Positions 27,761 through 35,696 of a stretch of DNA of 64,000 bases are shown here, piece after piece. Origin of the DNA: Bacteroidaceae bacterium (GTDB lineage Bacteria; Bacteroidota; Bacteroidia; Bacteroidales; Bacteroidaceae); the NCBI GenBank assembly GCA_017507105.1, contig JAFWBM010000003.1, positions 1 to 64,000 of the forward strand, written 5' to 3'. The position numbers were made by a program, and so were the translations under genes. Positions within the stretch are counted from its first letter, which is position 1. Each line of letters begins with the position of its first letter. The notes beneath the pieces were generated by a model that was not told the origin of the DNA, ran no database searches, and was given only the letters and a program-made list of their open reading frames with translations.

Positions 27761-29101
27761 TCATTTATCCTTTATTCTGATTGTTGCATTAGCAATTATA
27801 GCCACTAATCCACCGGTTGTTATACCTGATGAAAAAATGGTACGAATAGACTCCGGCAGCTGAGACAATATCTCCGGAACCAACTCCACACTAAGTCCAA
27901 AACTGAGACTTATAGCTATAACTAAAGTTGCTTTACGATCAATGTTCTGCGAAGCAATAATACGGATTCCGGCTGCTGCAACAGTACCAAACATTAGTAA
28001 TGTCGCTCCTCCCAGAACCGGCTCGGGCATTAAAGAAAAGACCAAGCCAATAGCAGGGAAGAGACCTAATATTACCAACATACCGGCTATAAAATAGCCT
28101 ACATATCGGCTTGCAACTCCTGTAAGTTGAATCATACCATTGTTCTGAGCAAAAATGGAGTTTGGGAAAGAATTGAATATACCTGCCATCATGGAATTTA
28201 TACCGTCAGCCAATATTCCTCCTGAAGCACGTTTCATAAATTTATCCCCTTCAACAGGTTGTCCCGAAATAAGTGAATTGGCTGTAATGTCTCCATATGC
28301 CTCGATAGCTGTTATCAAATAAACCAATGCCAACGACACTATGGCAGAGATATCAAATGTTATGCCATAACGGAAAGGTATTGGAATGTTCAGACTTCCA
28401 TAATCTTGAATGGCCGAGAAGTCTACCATACCTAATGTATATGATACAACATATCCCACTGTCAAACCGATTACAATGGAACTCATGCGCAAATATTTAT
28501 TGCTGCTTCTGTTGAAAAATATTATAAGTATTAATACGAGTACAGATAGACCTATGTGTTCAAACGAACCAAATGTTCCATTGACCTTGGCAGCCTCTCC
28601 ACCTCCACATGCTGTAATTCCGACACGAATGAGGCTCAAACCAATCAAAGTCACCACAATACCTGACACCAACGGAGTAATAATACGTCTCGTATATTTA
28701 AGCACTCGGCTTACCAACATCTCAACAACGGAACCGGCAATCGTTGCCCCAAAAACGGCAGGTAGTCCTCCTATAGTACCGGCTGCTATTATAGGACCTA
28801 TAAAAGAGAAACTGGTACCTTGCACGCACAGGAGTCCGCAACCAATAGGACCAAACTTGCGGCATTGGATAAATGTTGCAAGCCCTGATACAAACAAGGA
28901 CATTGATACTAAAAAACCTGTTGTCGCTAAATCCAATTTCAACGCACCTGCAATGATAAGCGGAGGTGTGATGATTGCTACAAAAATAGCTAACAAGTGT
29001 TGTAAGGCTGCAAAAAATGTATCACGTAGTGGAGGACGTTCTTCCAATCCGTATATCAATCCTTGCGGCATATCACAAGATACTGTTTCTTGGTGTTTCA
29101 T
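27761..29101 (-). CDS. NCS2 family xanthine/uracil permease
   Basis: A 446-residue membrane protein of the nucleobase:cation symporter 2 family with about 14 hydrophobic segments. The motif PNSIFAQNNGMIQLTGVASR near residues 310-330 is the NCS2 signature region. The ATG at 29101 lies 5 nt after the xpt stop; a TTG 9 nt earlier would overlap it. Because it is coupled to xpt, xanthine or guanine is the likely substrate, although uracil cannot be excluded. The PurF-like gene follows after 75 nt. Confidence 0.92.
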   Translation of the reverse strand: MKHQETVSCDMPQGLIYGLEERPPLRDTFFAALQHLLAIFVAIITPPLIIAGALKLDLATTGFLVSMSLFVSGLATFIQCRKFGPIGCGLLCVQGTSFSFIGPIIAAGTIGGLPAVFGATIAGSVVEMLVSRVLKYTRRIITPLVSGIVVTLIGLSLIRVGITACGGGEAAKVNGTFGSFEHIGLSVLVLILIIFFNRSSNKYLRMSSIVIGLTVGYVVSYTLGMVDFSAIQDYGSLNIPIPFRYGITFDISAIVSLALVYLITAIEAYGDITANSLISGQPVEGDKFMKRASGGILADGINSMMAGIFNSFPNSIFAQNNGMIQLTGVASRYVGYFIAGMLVILGLFPAIGLVFSLMPEPVLGGATLLMFGTVAAAGIRIIASQNIDRKATLVIAISLSFGLSVELVPEILSQLPESIRTIFSSGITTGGLVAIIANATIRIKDK

Positions 29102-29106
29102 TCTTG

Positions 29107-29679
29107 TCAATCCTCCTTGAATTTGATTTCACAATTGTCCAAACTCTTGATAATAGCCAATGACTCAACATGAATATTCATTTCACGGAGCATATTTCCT
29201 CCCGATTGAAAAGCTTTCTCTATGAGGAATCCCATTCCTACTAACTTGGCACCTGCCTGATTGACTAAATCCATTATACCTTTCCCTGCATTTCCGTTGG
29301 CAAGGAAATCGTCAATAAAAAGAACTTTGTCTTCCGGTTGTATGTAATCTTTGCTAACACATATAGTATATGTCTGATTCTTTGTAAACGAAAACACTTC
29401 TGTCTCCAACATATTTTCCATAGTGCTTGGTTTACGTTTCTTGGCAAATACTACAGGGAGTTCCAATAGATAGCCTACCATAATTGCCGGCGCAATACCA
29501 CTCGCCTCGACGGTTAATATTTTATTGATTTCTGTTCCGGCAAAACGTCTGACGAACTCTACTGCCATAGATTTCATCAAGATAGGGTCCATCTGATGAT
29601 TGATGAAATTATCAACTTTTAATATTCCACCGGGGAAACAACGTCCGTCTTTTTGGATTCTCTCCTTCAATGCTTTCAT
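29107..29679 (-). CDS. xpt: Xanthine phosphoribosyltransferase
   Basis: A 190-residue Xpt that makes XMP from xanthine and [33 protein letters not shown] at the start and the PRPP loop [16 protein letters not shown] near residues 123-138 are typical. The ATG at 29679 is preferred over one 12 nt upstream by similarity to the family N-terminus. It heads the operon with the permease and the PurF-like gene. No purine riboswitch was recognised upstream; TACCTTTG at 29716-29709 is a good -7 element about 30 nt before the ATG. Confidence 0.95.
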   Translation of the reverse strand: MKALKERIQKDGRCFPGGILKVDNFINHQMDPILMKSMAVEFVRRFAGTEINKILTVEASGIAPAIMVGYLLELPVVFAKKRKPSTMENMLETEVFSFTKNQTYTICVSKDYIQPEDKVLFIDDFLANGNAGKGIMDLVNQAGAKLVGMGFLIEKAFQSGGNMLREMNIHVESLAIIKSLDNCEIKFKED

Positions 29680-29983
29680 AGTTATGAACAAATCATGATA
29701 TTGGAATGCAAAGGTATAAAATTAAATTATCTCATGATAACTTATAGAAAAAAAGTTGTTTTGAAACTCTTTAAATTTAAATAACATTCAAAAATGTTTT
29801 ATGGAAAATTTAAAACAAGCAATAAATGCGATGTTCCTTTTTTGAAATATCGCTTTTTATTGTTTTCTTTGTGCGCACTTTTAGAAACTATTTAAAATTA
29901 TATAGTTAATTTTATAGGATATAAATAATTATAGAAACTAAAAGAATTTCTCAATATCAAAAACAAGACTTTTATTGACATGT
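29680..29983. other. Divergent intergenic region between xpt and the DUF362 gene
   Basis: AT-rich sequence without a gene. It holds the xpt -7 element (29709-29716) and an imperfect hairpin at 29820-29862 (CAATAAA and GCGAT against ATCGC and TTTATTG). No clear promoter for the rightward gene was found. Confidence 0.5.
29709..29716 (-). promoter_or_regulatory. Probable xpt -7 element
   Basis: The minus strand reads TACCTTTG followed by C, matching TAnnTTTG. It lies 30 nt upstream of the chosen xpt start. No TTTG is found at the -33 spacing. Confidence 0.5.
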
Positions 29984-31111
29984 ATGAATAAAGCCAAAGT
30001 TTATTTTACCGATTTCAGAACAAAGGCAAACGGCGATGGATTGCCTATGAAGTTAAAGAAACTGATTAAGAAAGCCGGTATTGCAAATCTTAATCTGGAG
30101 GGGAAATTTGTTGCCATAAAGCTACATTTTGGTGAGATGGGAAATATCAGCTATCTGCGTCCCAATTATGCCAGAGCTGTTGTGGATGTTGTCAAAGAAC
30201 TAGGTGGAAAACCGTTTCTTACCGACTGCAATACAATGTACCCCGGTAGCAGAAAGAATGCCATAGAACATCTTTATTGTGCATGGGAAAATGGCTTTAC
30301 TCCGTTGACAGTAGGTTGTCCCATAATAATAGGTGACGGACTTAAGGGTACCGACGATATAGAGGTACCTGTAGAGGGTGGCGAATATGTTGAAAATGCA
30401 AAGATAGGTCGTGCCATAATGGATGCCGATGTGTTCATAAGTCTTAACCATTTCAAGGGACATGAGATGACAGGTTTCGGTGGTGCCATAAAAAATATAG
30501 GTATGGGCTGCGGCTCGCGTGCCGGAAAGACCGAGCAACATATTAGCGGACAACCGGTTATTGACGCAGATTTGTGCAGGGGATGTAAGAAGTGTATGCA
30601 ACAATGTGCCAATAATGGTCTTGTATTCGACAACGATACAAAGAAAATGCATATAGACAAGGAGTTTTGTGTAGGTTGCGGGCGCTGTTTGGGGGCTTGT
30701 AATTTCGATGCGATAAACTTCGAGAACTTTCATGCTCCACAGTTGCTTAATAGAAAAATGGCTGAGTATGCAAAGGCTGTAGTTTCAGGCCGTCCTCAGT
30801 TCCACATATCATTGGTAGTGGATGTATCGCCCAATTGCGATTGTCATTGTGAGAACGATGTGCCTATACTTCCAAATATTGGAATGTTTGCATCAACCGA
30901 TCCTCTGGCATTGGATCAGGCATGTGTAGATGCTTGTATGGCGGCGAAGCCCATGCCCGGCAGCCAGCTTTATGAGAGGATGCATGCACCGGGATTCTGC
31001 GACAAGCACGATCATTTTACAAACTCTACACCCGAGTCGGAGTGGAAATCATGTCTTGAGCATGCTGCAAAGATAGGGCTTGGTACACGTGAGTATGAGT
31101 TAATAAAATAA
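29984..31111 (+). CDS. DUF362 protein with two [4Fe-4S] ferredoxin motifs
   Basis: A 375-residue protein: an N-terminal DUF362 domain (about residues 1-190, including ISLNHFKGHEMTGFGGAIKN) and a ferredoxin insert with two complete CxxCxxCxxxC motifs, near 200 (CRGCKKCMQQC) and 228 (CVGCGRCLGAC). The DUF362 fold resumes to the C-terminus. An electron-transfer or redox role is likely, but no reaction is established for this family. The ATG at 29984 is used; an upstream TTG would add three residues. licD follows after 12 nt on the same strand. Confidence 0.85.
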   Translation: MNKAKVYFTDFRTKANGDGLPMKLKKLIKKAGIANLNLEGKFVAIKLHFGEMGNISYLRPNYARAVVDVVKELGGKPFLTDCNTMYPGSRKNAIEHLYCAWENGFTPLTVGCPIIIGDGLKGTDDIEVPVEGGEYVENAKIGRAIMDADVFISLNHFKGHEMTGFGGAIKNIGMGCGSRAGKTEQHISGQPVIDADLCRGCKKCMQQCANNGLVFDNDTKKMHIDKEFCVGCGRCLGACNFDAINFENFHAPQLLNRKMAEYAKAVVSGRPQFHISLVVDVSPNCDCHCENDVPILPNIGMFASTDPLALDQACVDACMAAKPMPGSQLYERMHAPGFCDKHDHFTNSTPESEWKSCLEHAAKIGLGTREYELIK

Positions 31112-31123
31112 GAAGTTCATCTT

Positions 31124-31918
31124 ATGAGAGAAATTCATACCGACGAACTGAAAAGAATACAGATAGGAATATTGGACGACGTTGCCCTATTTTGCAAGCA
31201 ACACAACCTGCGTTACTATCTTGCTTATGGTACGCTGCTTGGTGCGGTTAGGCACAAGGGATATATCCCATGGGATGATGATATAGATATACATATGCCG
31301 CGCCCCGACTACGAGAAGTTTCTTGCAACGTACAATGCTGATGGGAAAGATAATATTGCTGTGGCACCGGAACTTGACGCCAGGTATAGACTCCCTTTTG
31401 CCAAGGTATATCGCAAAGGAACCGTAGTAAAAGAGAATCACTTTAAGCCAGATCTCTTTGGTGTATATATAGACATATTCCCTCTTGATGGATATGCCGA
31501 CAAAAAACAGGCATACGAATGTGGCGAGATGCGAAGATATATGCATGTCAAGAACTCGGTTTTCCTTCACGAAATGAGCCCGATACGTAAGTTGCGTCTT
31601 GCCGTCACAAAACTTATATTGCTACCATTTAATCTTAAAGGGATGTTGGCTCGCATAAAAACTCTTGCCACAAAACAAGAGTTCGATAGCAGTGAATATG
31701 TTTTCAGTTCCTATTCGCGACTGGCTGTTAAGGAGGTATTCCACCACTCTGTTTTCGATAGATACAAGATTGTTATATTCGAAGGAAAAGAGTATCGTGC
31801 CCCTGTTGATTGTGACAGCTATCTGAAAGCGCTCTATGGCAATTATATGGCTTTACCACCCGAGGATAAACGAATATCTACACATAATTCCCGGGCATGG
31901 AGCTTAGAGGATAATTAA
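31124..31918 (+). CDS. LicD family phosphotransferase
   Basis: A 264-residue LicD family enzyme. LAYGTLLGAVRHKGYIPWDDDIDI spans residues 33-56, with the acidic cluster D51-D55 that binds metal. LicD proteins transfer phosphocholine or related groups from a CDP-linked donor to cell-surface glycans. It follows the DUF362 gene by 12 nt. A LicC-like nucleotidyltransferase that could make the donor is encoded about 850 nt downstream, past rpsP. The acceptor and the head group cannot be told from sequence. Confidence 0.88.
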   Translation: MREIHTDELKRIQIGILDDVALFCKQHNLRYYLAYGTLLGAVRHKGYIPWDDDIDIHMPRPDYEKFLATYNADGKDNIAVAPELDARYRLPFAKVYRKGTVVKENHFKPDLFGVYIDIFPLDGYADKKQAYECGEMRRYMHVKNSVFLHEMSPIRKLRLAVTKLILLPFNLKGMLARIKTLATKQEFDSSEYVFSSYSRLAVKEVFHHSVFDRYKIVIFEGKEYRAPVDCDSYLKALYGNYMALPPEDKRISTHNSRAWSLEDN

Positions 31919-31954
31919 AAACATTTTATTGTTGTGAGAATTAACGATTTTGGA

Positions 31955-31986
31955 GTTGTATATTAAAATAAAAAGCAGTATCTTTG
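31955..31986 (+). promoter_or_regulatory. rpsP promoter
   Basis: GTTG at 31955-31958, a 20-nt spacer and TATCTTTG at 31979-31986 fit the Bacteroidota -33/-7 pattern. Transcription should start near 31992, at the edge of the overlapping hairpins. Confidence 0.6.
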
Positions 31987-31991
31987 CAGCG

Positions 31992-32015
31992 CCGATACGA
32001 GTTATCGGATAACTC
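31992..32015 (+). promoter_or_regulatory. Two overlapping exclusive hairpins in the rpsP leader
   Basis: CCGATA (31992-31997) pairs with TATCGG (32003-32008). Alternatively GAGTTAT (31999-32005) pairs with ATAACTC (32009-32015). The two share bases and cannot coexist. They sit at the expected 5' end of the rpsP mRNA, about 30 nt before the ATG. Confidence 0.5.
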
Positions 32016-32044
32016 AAATCATTAACCAATTAAATTCATTTAAA

Positions 32045-32596
32045 ATGGCAACAAAAATCCGATTGCAAAGAAGAGGACGTAAACATTACGCATTCTATTC
32101 TATTGTGGTTGCAGATTCGAGAGCTCCACGTGATGGAAAGTTCGTTGAGAAAATCGGTACTTACAACCCCAACACCGACCCCGCAACAGTTGAACTTAAC
32201 TTTGAGCGCGCTTTGTATTGGGTAAACAATGGTGCACAGCCTACCGACACAGCACGCAACATCCTTTCTCGCGAGGGCGTTTATCTTATGAAGCACCTCC
32301 AGGGTGGTGTTAAGAAGGGCGCATTCGACGAGGCTGCTGCGCAGGCTAAGTTCGAGGCTTGGAAAGCCGACAAGACAAATGCACTCAACGGCATAAAGAG
32401 CAAGAACGAGCAGGCTAAACGTGACGATAAGAAAGCACGTCTTGAGGCCGAGAAAGAGGTAAACGCTGCGATTGCCAAGAAAGTAGCAGACAAGAAGGCT
32501 GCAGAGGCACTTGCTAAGGCTGAGGCAGAGGCTGCTGCAGCTGCAGAGAATGCAGAGGCAGAAACTACTGCAGAAGAGACACCCGCAGAGGCATAA
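32045..32596 (+). CDS. rpsP: 30S ribosomal protein S16
   Basis: A 183-residue bS16. The conserved core (residues 1-80: [25 protein letters not shown], then the IGTYNP block) is followed by a long C-terminal extension of about 100 residues rich in Ala, Lys and Glu, probably helical, such as is seen in Bacteroidota S16. It has its own promoter and a strong terminator at 32647-32697, so it is a monocistronic unit inserted between licD and the LicC/CobD-like gene. Confidence 0.97.
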   Translation: MATKIRLQRRGRKHYAFYSIVVADSRAPRDGKFVEKIGTYNPNTDPATVELNFERALYWVNNGAQPTDTARNILSREGVYLMKHLQGGVKKGAFDEAAAQAKFEAWKADKTNALNGIKSKNEQAKRDDKKARLEAEKEVNAAIAKKVADKKAAEALAKAEAEAAAAAENAEAETTAEETPAEA

Positions 32597-32646
32597 ATAA
32601 TACCTCTAAGCTCATCCACATAACAGTGGATAGTTGCTCAAATCTT

Positions 32647-32697
32647 AAGGACAGACGAAATTCTTGCAATCAGTAGTTTTTCGCTCTGTCCTTTTTT
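32647..32697 (+). terminator. Intrinsic terminator after rpsP
   Basis: AAGGACAGA plus CGAAA (32647-32660) pairs with the segment ending TCTGTCCTT near 32693 with one bulge, followed by a T run. Confidence 0.8.
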
Positions 32698-32759
32698 GAT
32701 TTTAAAAGCAGATGCGAAGGAAAGCTCCATCTTGCAACGACCATTAAATAAACAATAAT

Positions 32760-34583
32760 ATGCAAGCAATTATATTGGCTGCCGGAATGGGCAAGCGCCT
32801 GGGAGAGTTCACAAAGGAGAACACCAAATGTATGGTGCAAGTGAATGGCGTATGTATAATAGACCGTATATTGACACAACTATCGAAGCTAAATCTTAAC
32901 AGAGTTGTAATTGTTGTCGGGTACGAGAGTGAGAAACTTATGGCACACATCGGAGACCGATATAACGACTTGTTGAAAATAGAGTATGTCAATAACCCTA
33001 TTTACGACAAGACAAACAATATATACTCATTGGCTCTTGCCGGCGAGGAACTACAACAAGATGACACTATACTTCTTGAGTCGGATCTTGTCTTCGACGA
33101 GAGTATGTTGCAGTTGCTTGTAAATACCCCCTTCCCTAACCTTGCATTGGTTGCAAAATATGAAAGCTGGATGGATGGGACAATGGTGTGCATAGACGAA
33201 GATGACAACATTGTGAATTTTGTAACAAAAGCTGCATTCCGCTATGACGATATAGAGAAGTATTATAAGACTATAAATATATACAAATTCTCAAGGGAGT
33301 TCAGCATTACAAAATATGTTCCGTTTCTCCAGGCATACACAAAGGCTGTAGGCAACAATGAGTATTATGAGAATGTGTTGCGTGTAATAACATTCTTGAA
33401 TGGTAAGGAACTTAAGGCGCTCCCGGTTACCAATGAAAAATGGTACGAGATTGACGATAAGCAAGACCTTGATATTGCCGAAGCGCTTTTTGCTGAGGAG
33501 AAAGACATTTTGCGTAAATATTATGGACGTTTTGGAGGTTTCTGGCGCTTCCCCAAAATGCTCGATTACTGTTATCTTGTGAATCCCTATTTTGGCGCAT
33601 CCAAGATAATGGACGAGATGCAGGCCAATTTCCGTACGCTTGTCATGGAGTATCCTTCTGGGATGAAGGTAAATACACTTCTAGCAAGTAAATGCTGGGG
33701 TATAAAAGAGGAATATATTGTACCGGGAAACGGTGCAGCCGAACTCATTAAGGCGCTTATGGAGATTCTTCCCGGCAAGTTGGGGGTCATACGTCCTACA
33801 TTCGAAGAGTATCCTAACAGACGTAATGCCGATTCACTTGTCACCTTTATCCCTGATAACAAAGATTACAGATATACAGCAAATGAACTTATAGCTTTCT
33901 TCAGTAAGAATAGAGTTGACAGTATATTGCTTATCAATCCTGATAATCCTTCCGGTAATTTCATTCCCAAGAATGATATTCTAAAACTAGCAGAATGGTG
34001 CGAGAATAACTCTATAAGACTTATTGTTGACGAGAGTTTTGTTGACTTCAGCGATGGATGGGAAAATAACTCCTTGTTACACAACTCTACATTGGAAAAC
34101 TACAACCATATGATGGTAATGAAATCCATAAGTAAGAGTTATGGAGTACCAGGAATAAGATTGGGTATATTATGCTCGGCTGATAAAGATATGATTGCCA
34201 AGATAAAAGGATATGTAAGCATATGGAATATAAACTCTTTTTGCGAGTTCTTCATGCAGATATACAATAAGTATGAGAATGATTACCATCGTGCATGCAA
34301 TAGATTTATAGAGGAGAGAAATCATTTCAAAAAGCAGCTTGAAGAGATATCATTTCTGCGTATAATGCCATCACAGGCTAACTTCTTTCTTGCAGAGGTA
34401 TTGTCCCCATACACAGCAAACGGGCTTGTGCTTACAATGCTAAAAAGGTTCAATATATTACTTAGGGATTGTACATCCAAGGTTGGACTTGACGGTAAGC
34501 AGTATATGCGAATAGCTGTGCGCAGTCACGAGGATAACAAGAAACTTATTGAGTCGTTCAGGATACTTGAGAGTGAGAGATGA
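32760..34583 (+). CDS. LicC-like nucleotidyltransferase fused to a CobD-like PLP decarboxylase/aminotransferase
   Basis: A 607-residue two-domain enzyme. Residues 1-245 form a nucleotidyltransferase like LicC (CTP:phosphocholine cytidylyltransferase): LAAGMGKRLGEFT at 6-18, NNIYSL at 86-91 and EIDDKQDL at 230-237. Residues 260-607 form a fold-type I PLP domain: NPDNPSG at 393-399, DESFVDF at 424-430 and the PLP lysine K459 in SISKSYGVPGIRLG. The end, with GLD and RIAVRS near 577-589, resembles CobD (threonine-phosphate decarboxylase) more than HisC. A fused enzyme could decarboxylate phosphoserine or phosphothreonine and activate the product with CTP; this is inference. The next gene overlaps its stop by 4 nt. 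Confidence 0.85.
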   Translation: MQAIILAAGMGKRLGEFTKENTKCMVQVNGVCIIDRILTQLSKLNLNRVVIVVGYESEKLMAHIGDRYNDLLKIEYVNNPIYDKTNNIYSLALAGEELQQDDTILLESDLVFDESMLQLLVNTPFPNLALVAKYESWMDGTMVCIDEDDNIVNFVTKAAFRYDDIEKYYKTINIYKFSREFSITKYVPFLQAYTKAVGNNEYYENVLRVITFLNGKELKALPVTNEKWYEIDDKQDLDIAEALFAEEKDILRKYYGRFGGFWRFPKMLDYCYLVNPYFGASKIMDEMQANFRTLVMEYPSGMKVNTLLASKCWGIKEEYIVPGNGAAELIKALMEILPGKLGVIRPTFEEYPNRRNADSLVTFIPDNKDYRYTANELIAFFSKNRVDSILLINPDNPSGNFIPKNDILKLAEWCENNSIRLIVDESFVDFSDGWENNSLLHNSTLENYNHMMVMKSISKSYGVPGIRLGILCSADKDMIAKIKGYVSIWNINSFCEFFMQIYNKYENDYHRACNRFIEERNHFKKQLEEISFLRIMPSQANFFLAEVLSPYTANGLVLTMLKRFNILLRDCTSKVGLDGKQYMRIAVRSHEDNKKLIESFRILESER

Positions 34584-35605
34584 TTAATGTCTGTATTTGC
34601 GGTGGAGGTTCGTTGGGGCACGTAATAGCAGGATATCTGGCCTCAAAAGATAATGCATCTGTGTATATGTTTACACAAAGAGCCCATTTGTGGAGTAATA
34701 ATCTTACGATATACACACCCAATGGCAGCCCTATTATTTCACAGTTGGATTGTGTCACAACTGATGCACAGAGCGCAGTTTCAAATGCCGATATTGTACT
34801 TTTGTGTTTGCCGGGATATGCTATTAAAGAGGAACTGACAATAATAGCTCCATATCTAAAAGCAGGGACTTTCGTGGGAAGTGTTTTCTCTTCAACGGGT
34901 TTCTTTTTTGAGGCAATGCAATTACTTGACGAAGAGATACCGTTGTGGGGGTTCCAGCGTGTTCCATTTATTGCACGTACCAAGGAGTATGGTAGAAGTG
35001 CCTTCTTACTTGGATATAAACTTTCGCATAATATCGCAGTTGAACGATGCAAAGATAAAGAGACTTTTAGGACTATCATAGAAGATTTGTTCGATGCACC
35101 GGTCAACTTGCTTAACAATTTTTATGAAGCCACGTTTACTAACAGTAATCCTATTCTGCATCCGGCTCGTCTTTACTCTCTGTTTTCCGATTGGAACGAA
35201 AGTCTATTTTATGATAGAGAGTTTCTATTTTATGAGGAGTGGAATAATGTAGCATCGGAACTGCTTATACAGATGGACAATGAGTTGTTTGGGATGTTGA
35301 AAATGCTGCCCGTATCGCCACATTTCCTATTACCAATATTGGAATATTACGAAAGCCATGATGCCGACAGCCTCACTAGGAAGATACGTTCGATAGTGGG
35401 ATTCAAGGGCATCAAAACCCCTATGGTAGAGACTGAAATGGGATGGCAACCCGATCTCAATAGCAGATATTTTCAGGAAGATTTTGCCTATGGCCTCAGA
35501 TATATACATGAGACGGCCCATCGCTTTGATGTAGATATTCCGGTAATAGACAGAATATATGAATGGGGGGTGCGGCTTGCTAAAAGGGTTGACAACAAAG
35601 CTTGA
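34580..35605 (+). CDS. Opine (octopine/nopaline) dehydrogenase-like protein
   Basis: A 341-residue NAD(P)-dependent dehydrogenase. The N-terminal Rossmann motif is CGGGSLG at residues 7-13; the C-terminal helical domain carries NPILHPARL at 190-198, whose His (H194) matches the conserved residue of the octopine dehydrogenase family. Such enzymes join an amino acid to a 2-keto acid by reductive amination. The ATG overlaps the stop of the LicC/CobD-like gene (ATGA), so the two are translationally coupled and probably act on one pathway. Substrates are unknown. Confidence 0.85.
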   Translation: MINVCICGGGSLGHVIAGYLASKDNASVYMFTQRAHLWSNNLTIYTPNGSPIISQLDCVTTDAQSAVSNADIVLLCLPGYAIKEELTIIAPYLKAGTFVGSVFSSTGFFFEAMQLLDEEIPLWGFQRVPFIARTKEYGRSAFLLGYKLSHNIAVERCKDKETFRTIIEDLFDAPVNLLNNFYEATFTNSNPILHPARLYSLFSDWNESLFYDREFLFYEEWNNVASELLIQMDNELFGMLKMLPVSPHFLLPILEYYESHDADSLTRKIRSIVGFKGIKTPMVETEMGWQPDLNSRYFQEDFAYGLRYIHETAHRFDVDIPVIDRIYEWGVRLAKRVDNKA

Positions 35606-35650
35606 TTATAAACAAATAGTTTTAATCCTTTATATTTTATTTATCCATGT

Positions 35651-35681
35651 TTTGCAGATAGTACTAAATAGAGTATCTTCG
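35651..35681 (+). promoter_or_regulatory. Consensus promoter for the S41-fold lipoprotein gene
   Basis: TTTG at 35651-35654, a 19-nt spacer and TATCTTCG at 35674-35681. The expected start near 35687 leaves a leader of about 10 nt before the ATG at 35697 and rules out the longer start at 35559. Confidence 0.8.
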
Positions 35682-35696
35682 CACATATTAATAGAA

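Noticed and set aside
28410..29120. 236-codon plus-strand frame opposite the permease gene
   Set aside because: It is antisense to a clearly conserved membrane protein and has no family features.
29680..29983. Purine riboswitch upstream of xpt
   Set aside because: The conserved junction and loop sequences of purine riboswitches are absent on the minus strand.
30200..30733. 177-codon minus-strand frame opposite the DUF362 gene
   Set aside because: It is a shadow of the ferredoxin-like coding sequence on the other strand.
35559..35696. 46-codon upstream extension of the S41-fold lipoprotein
   Set aside because: A consensus promoter lies within it and the lipobox signal begins at 35697.
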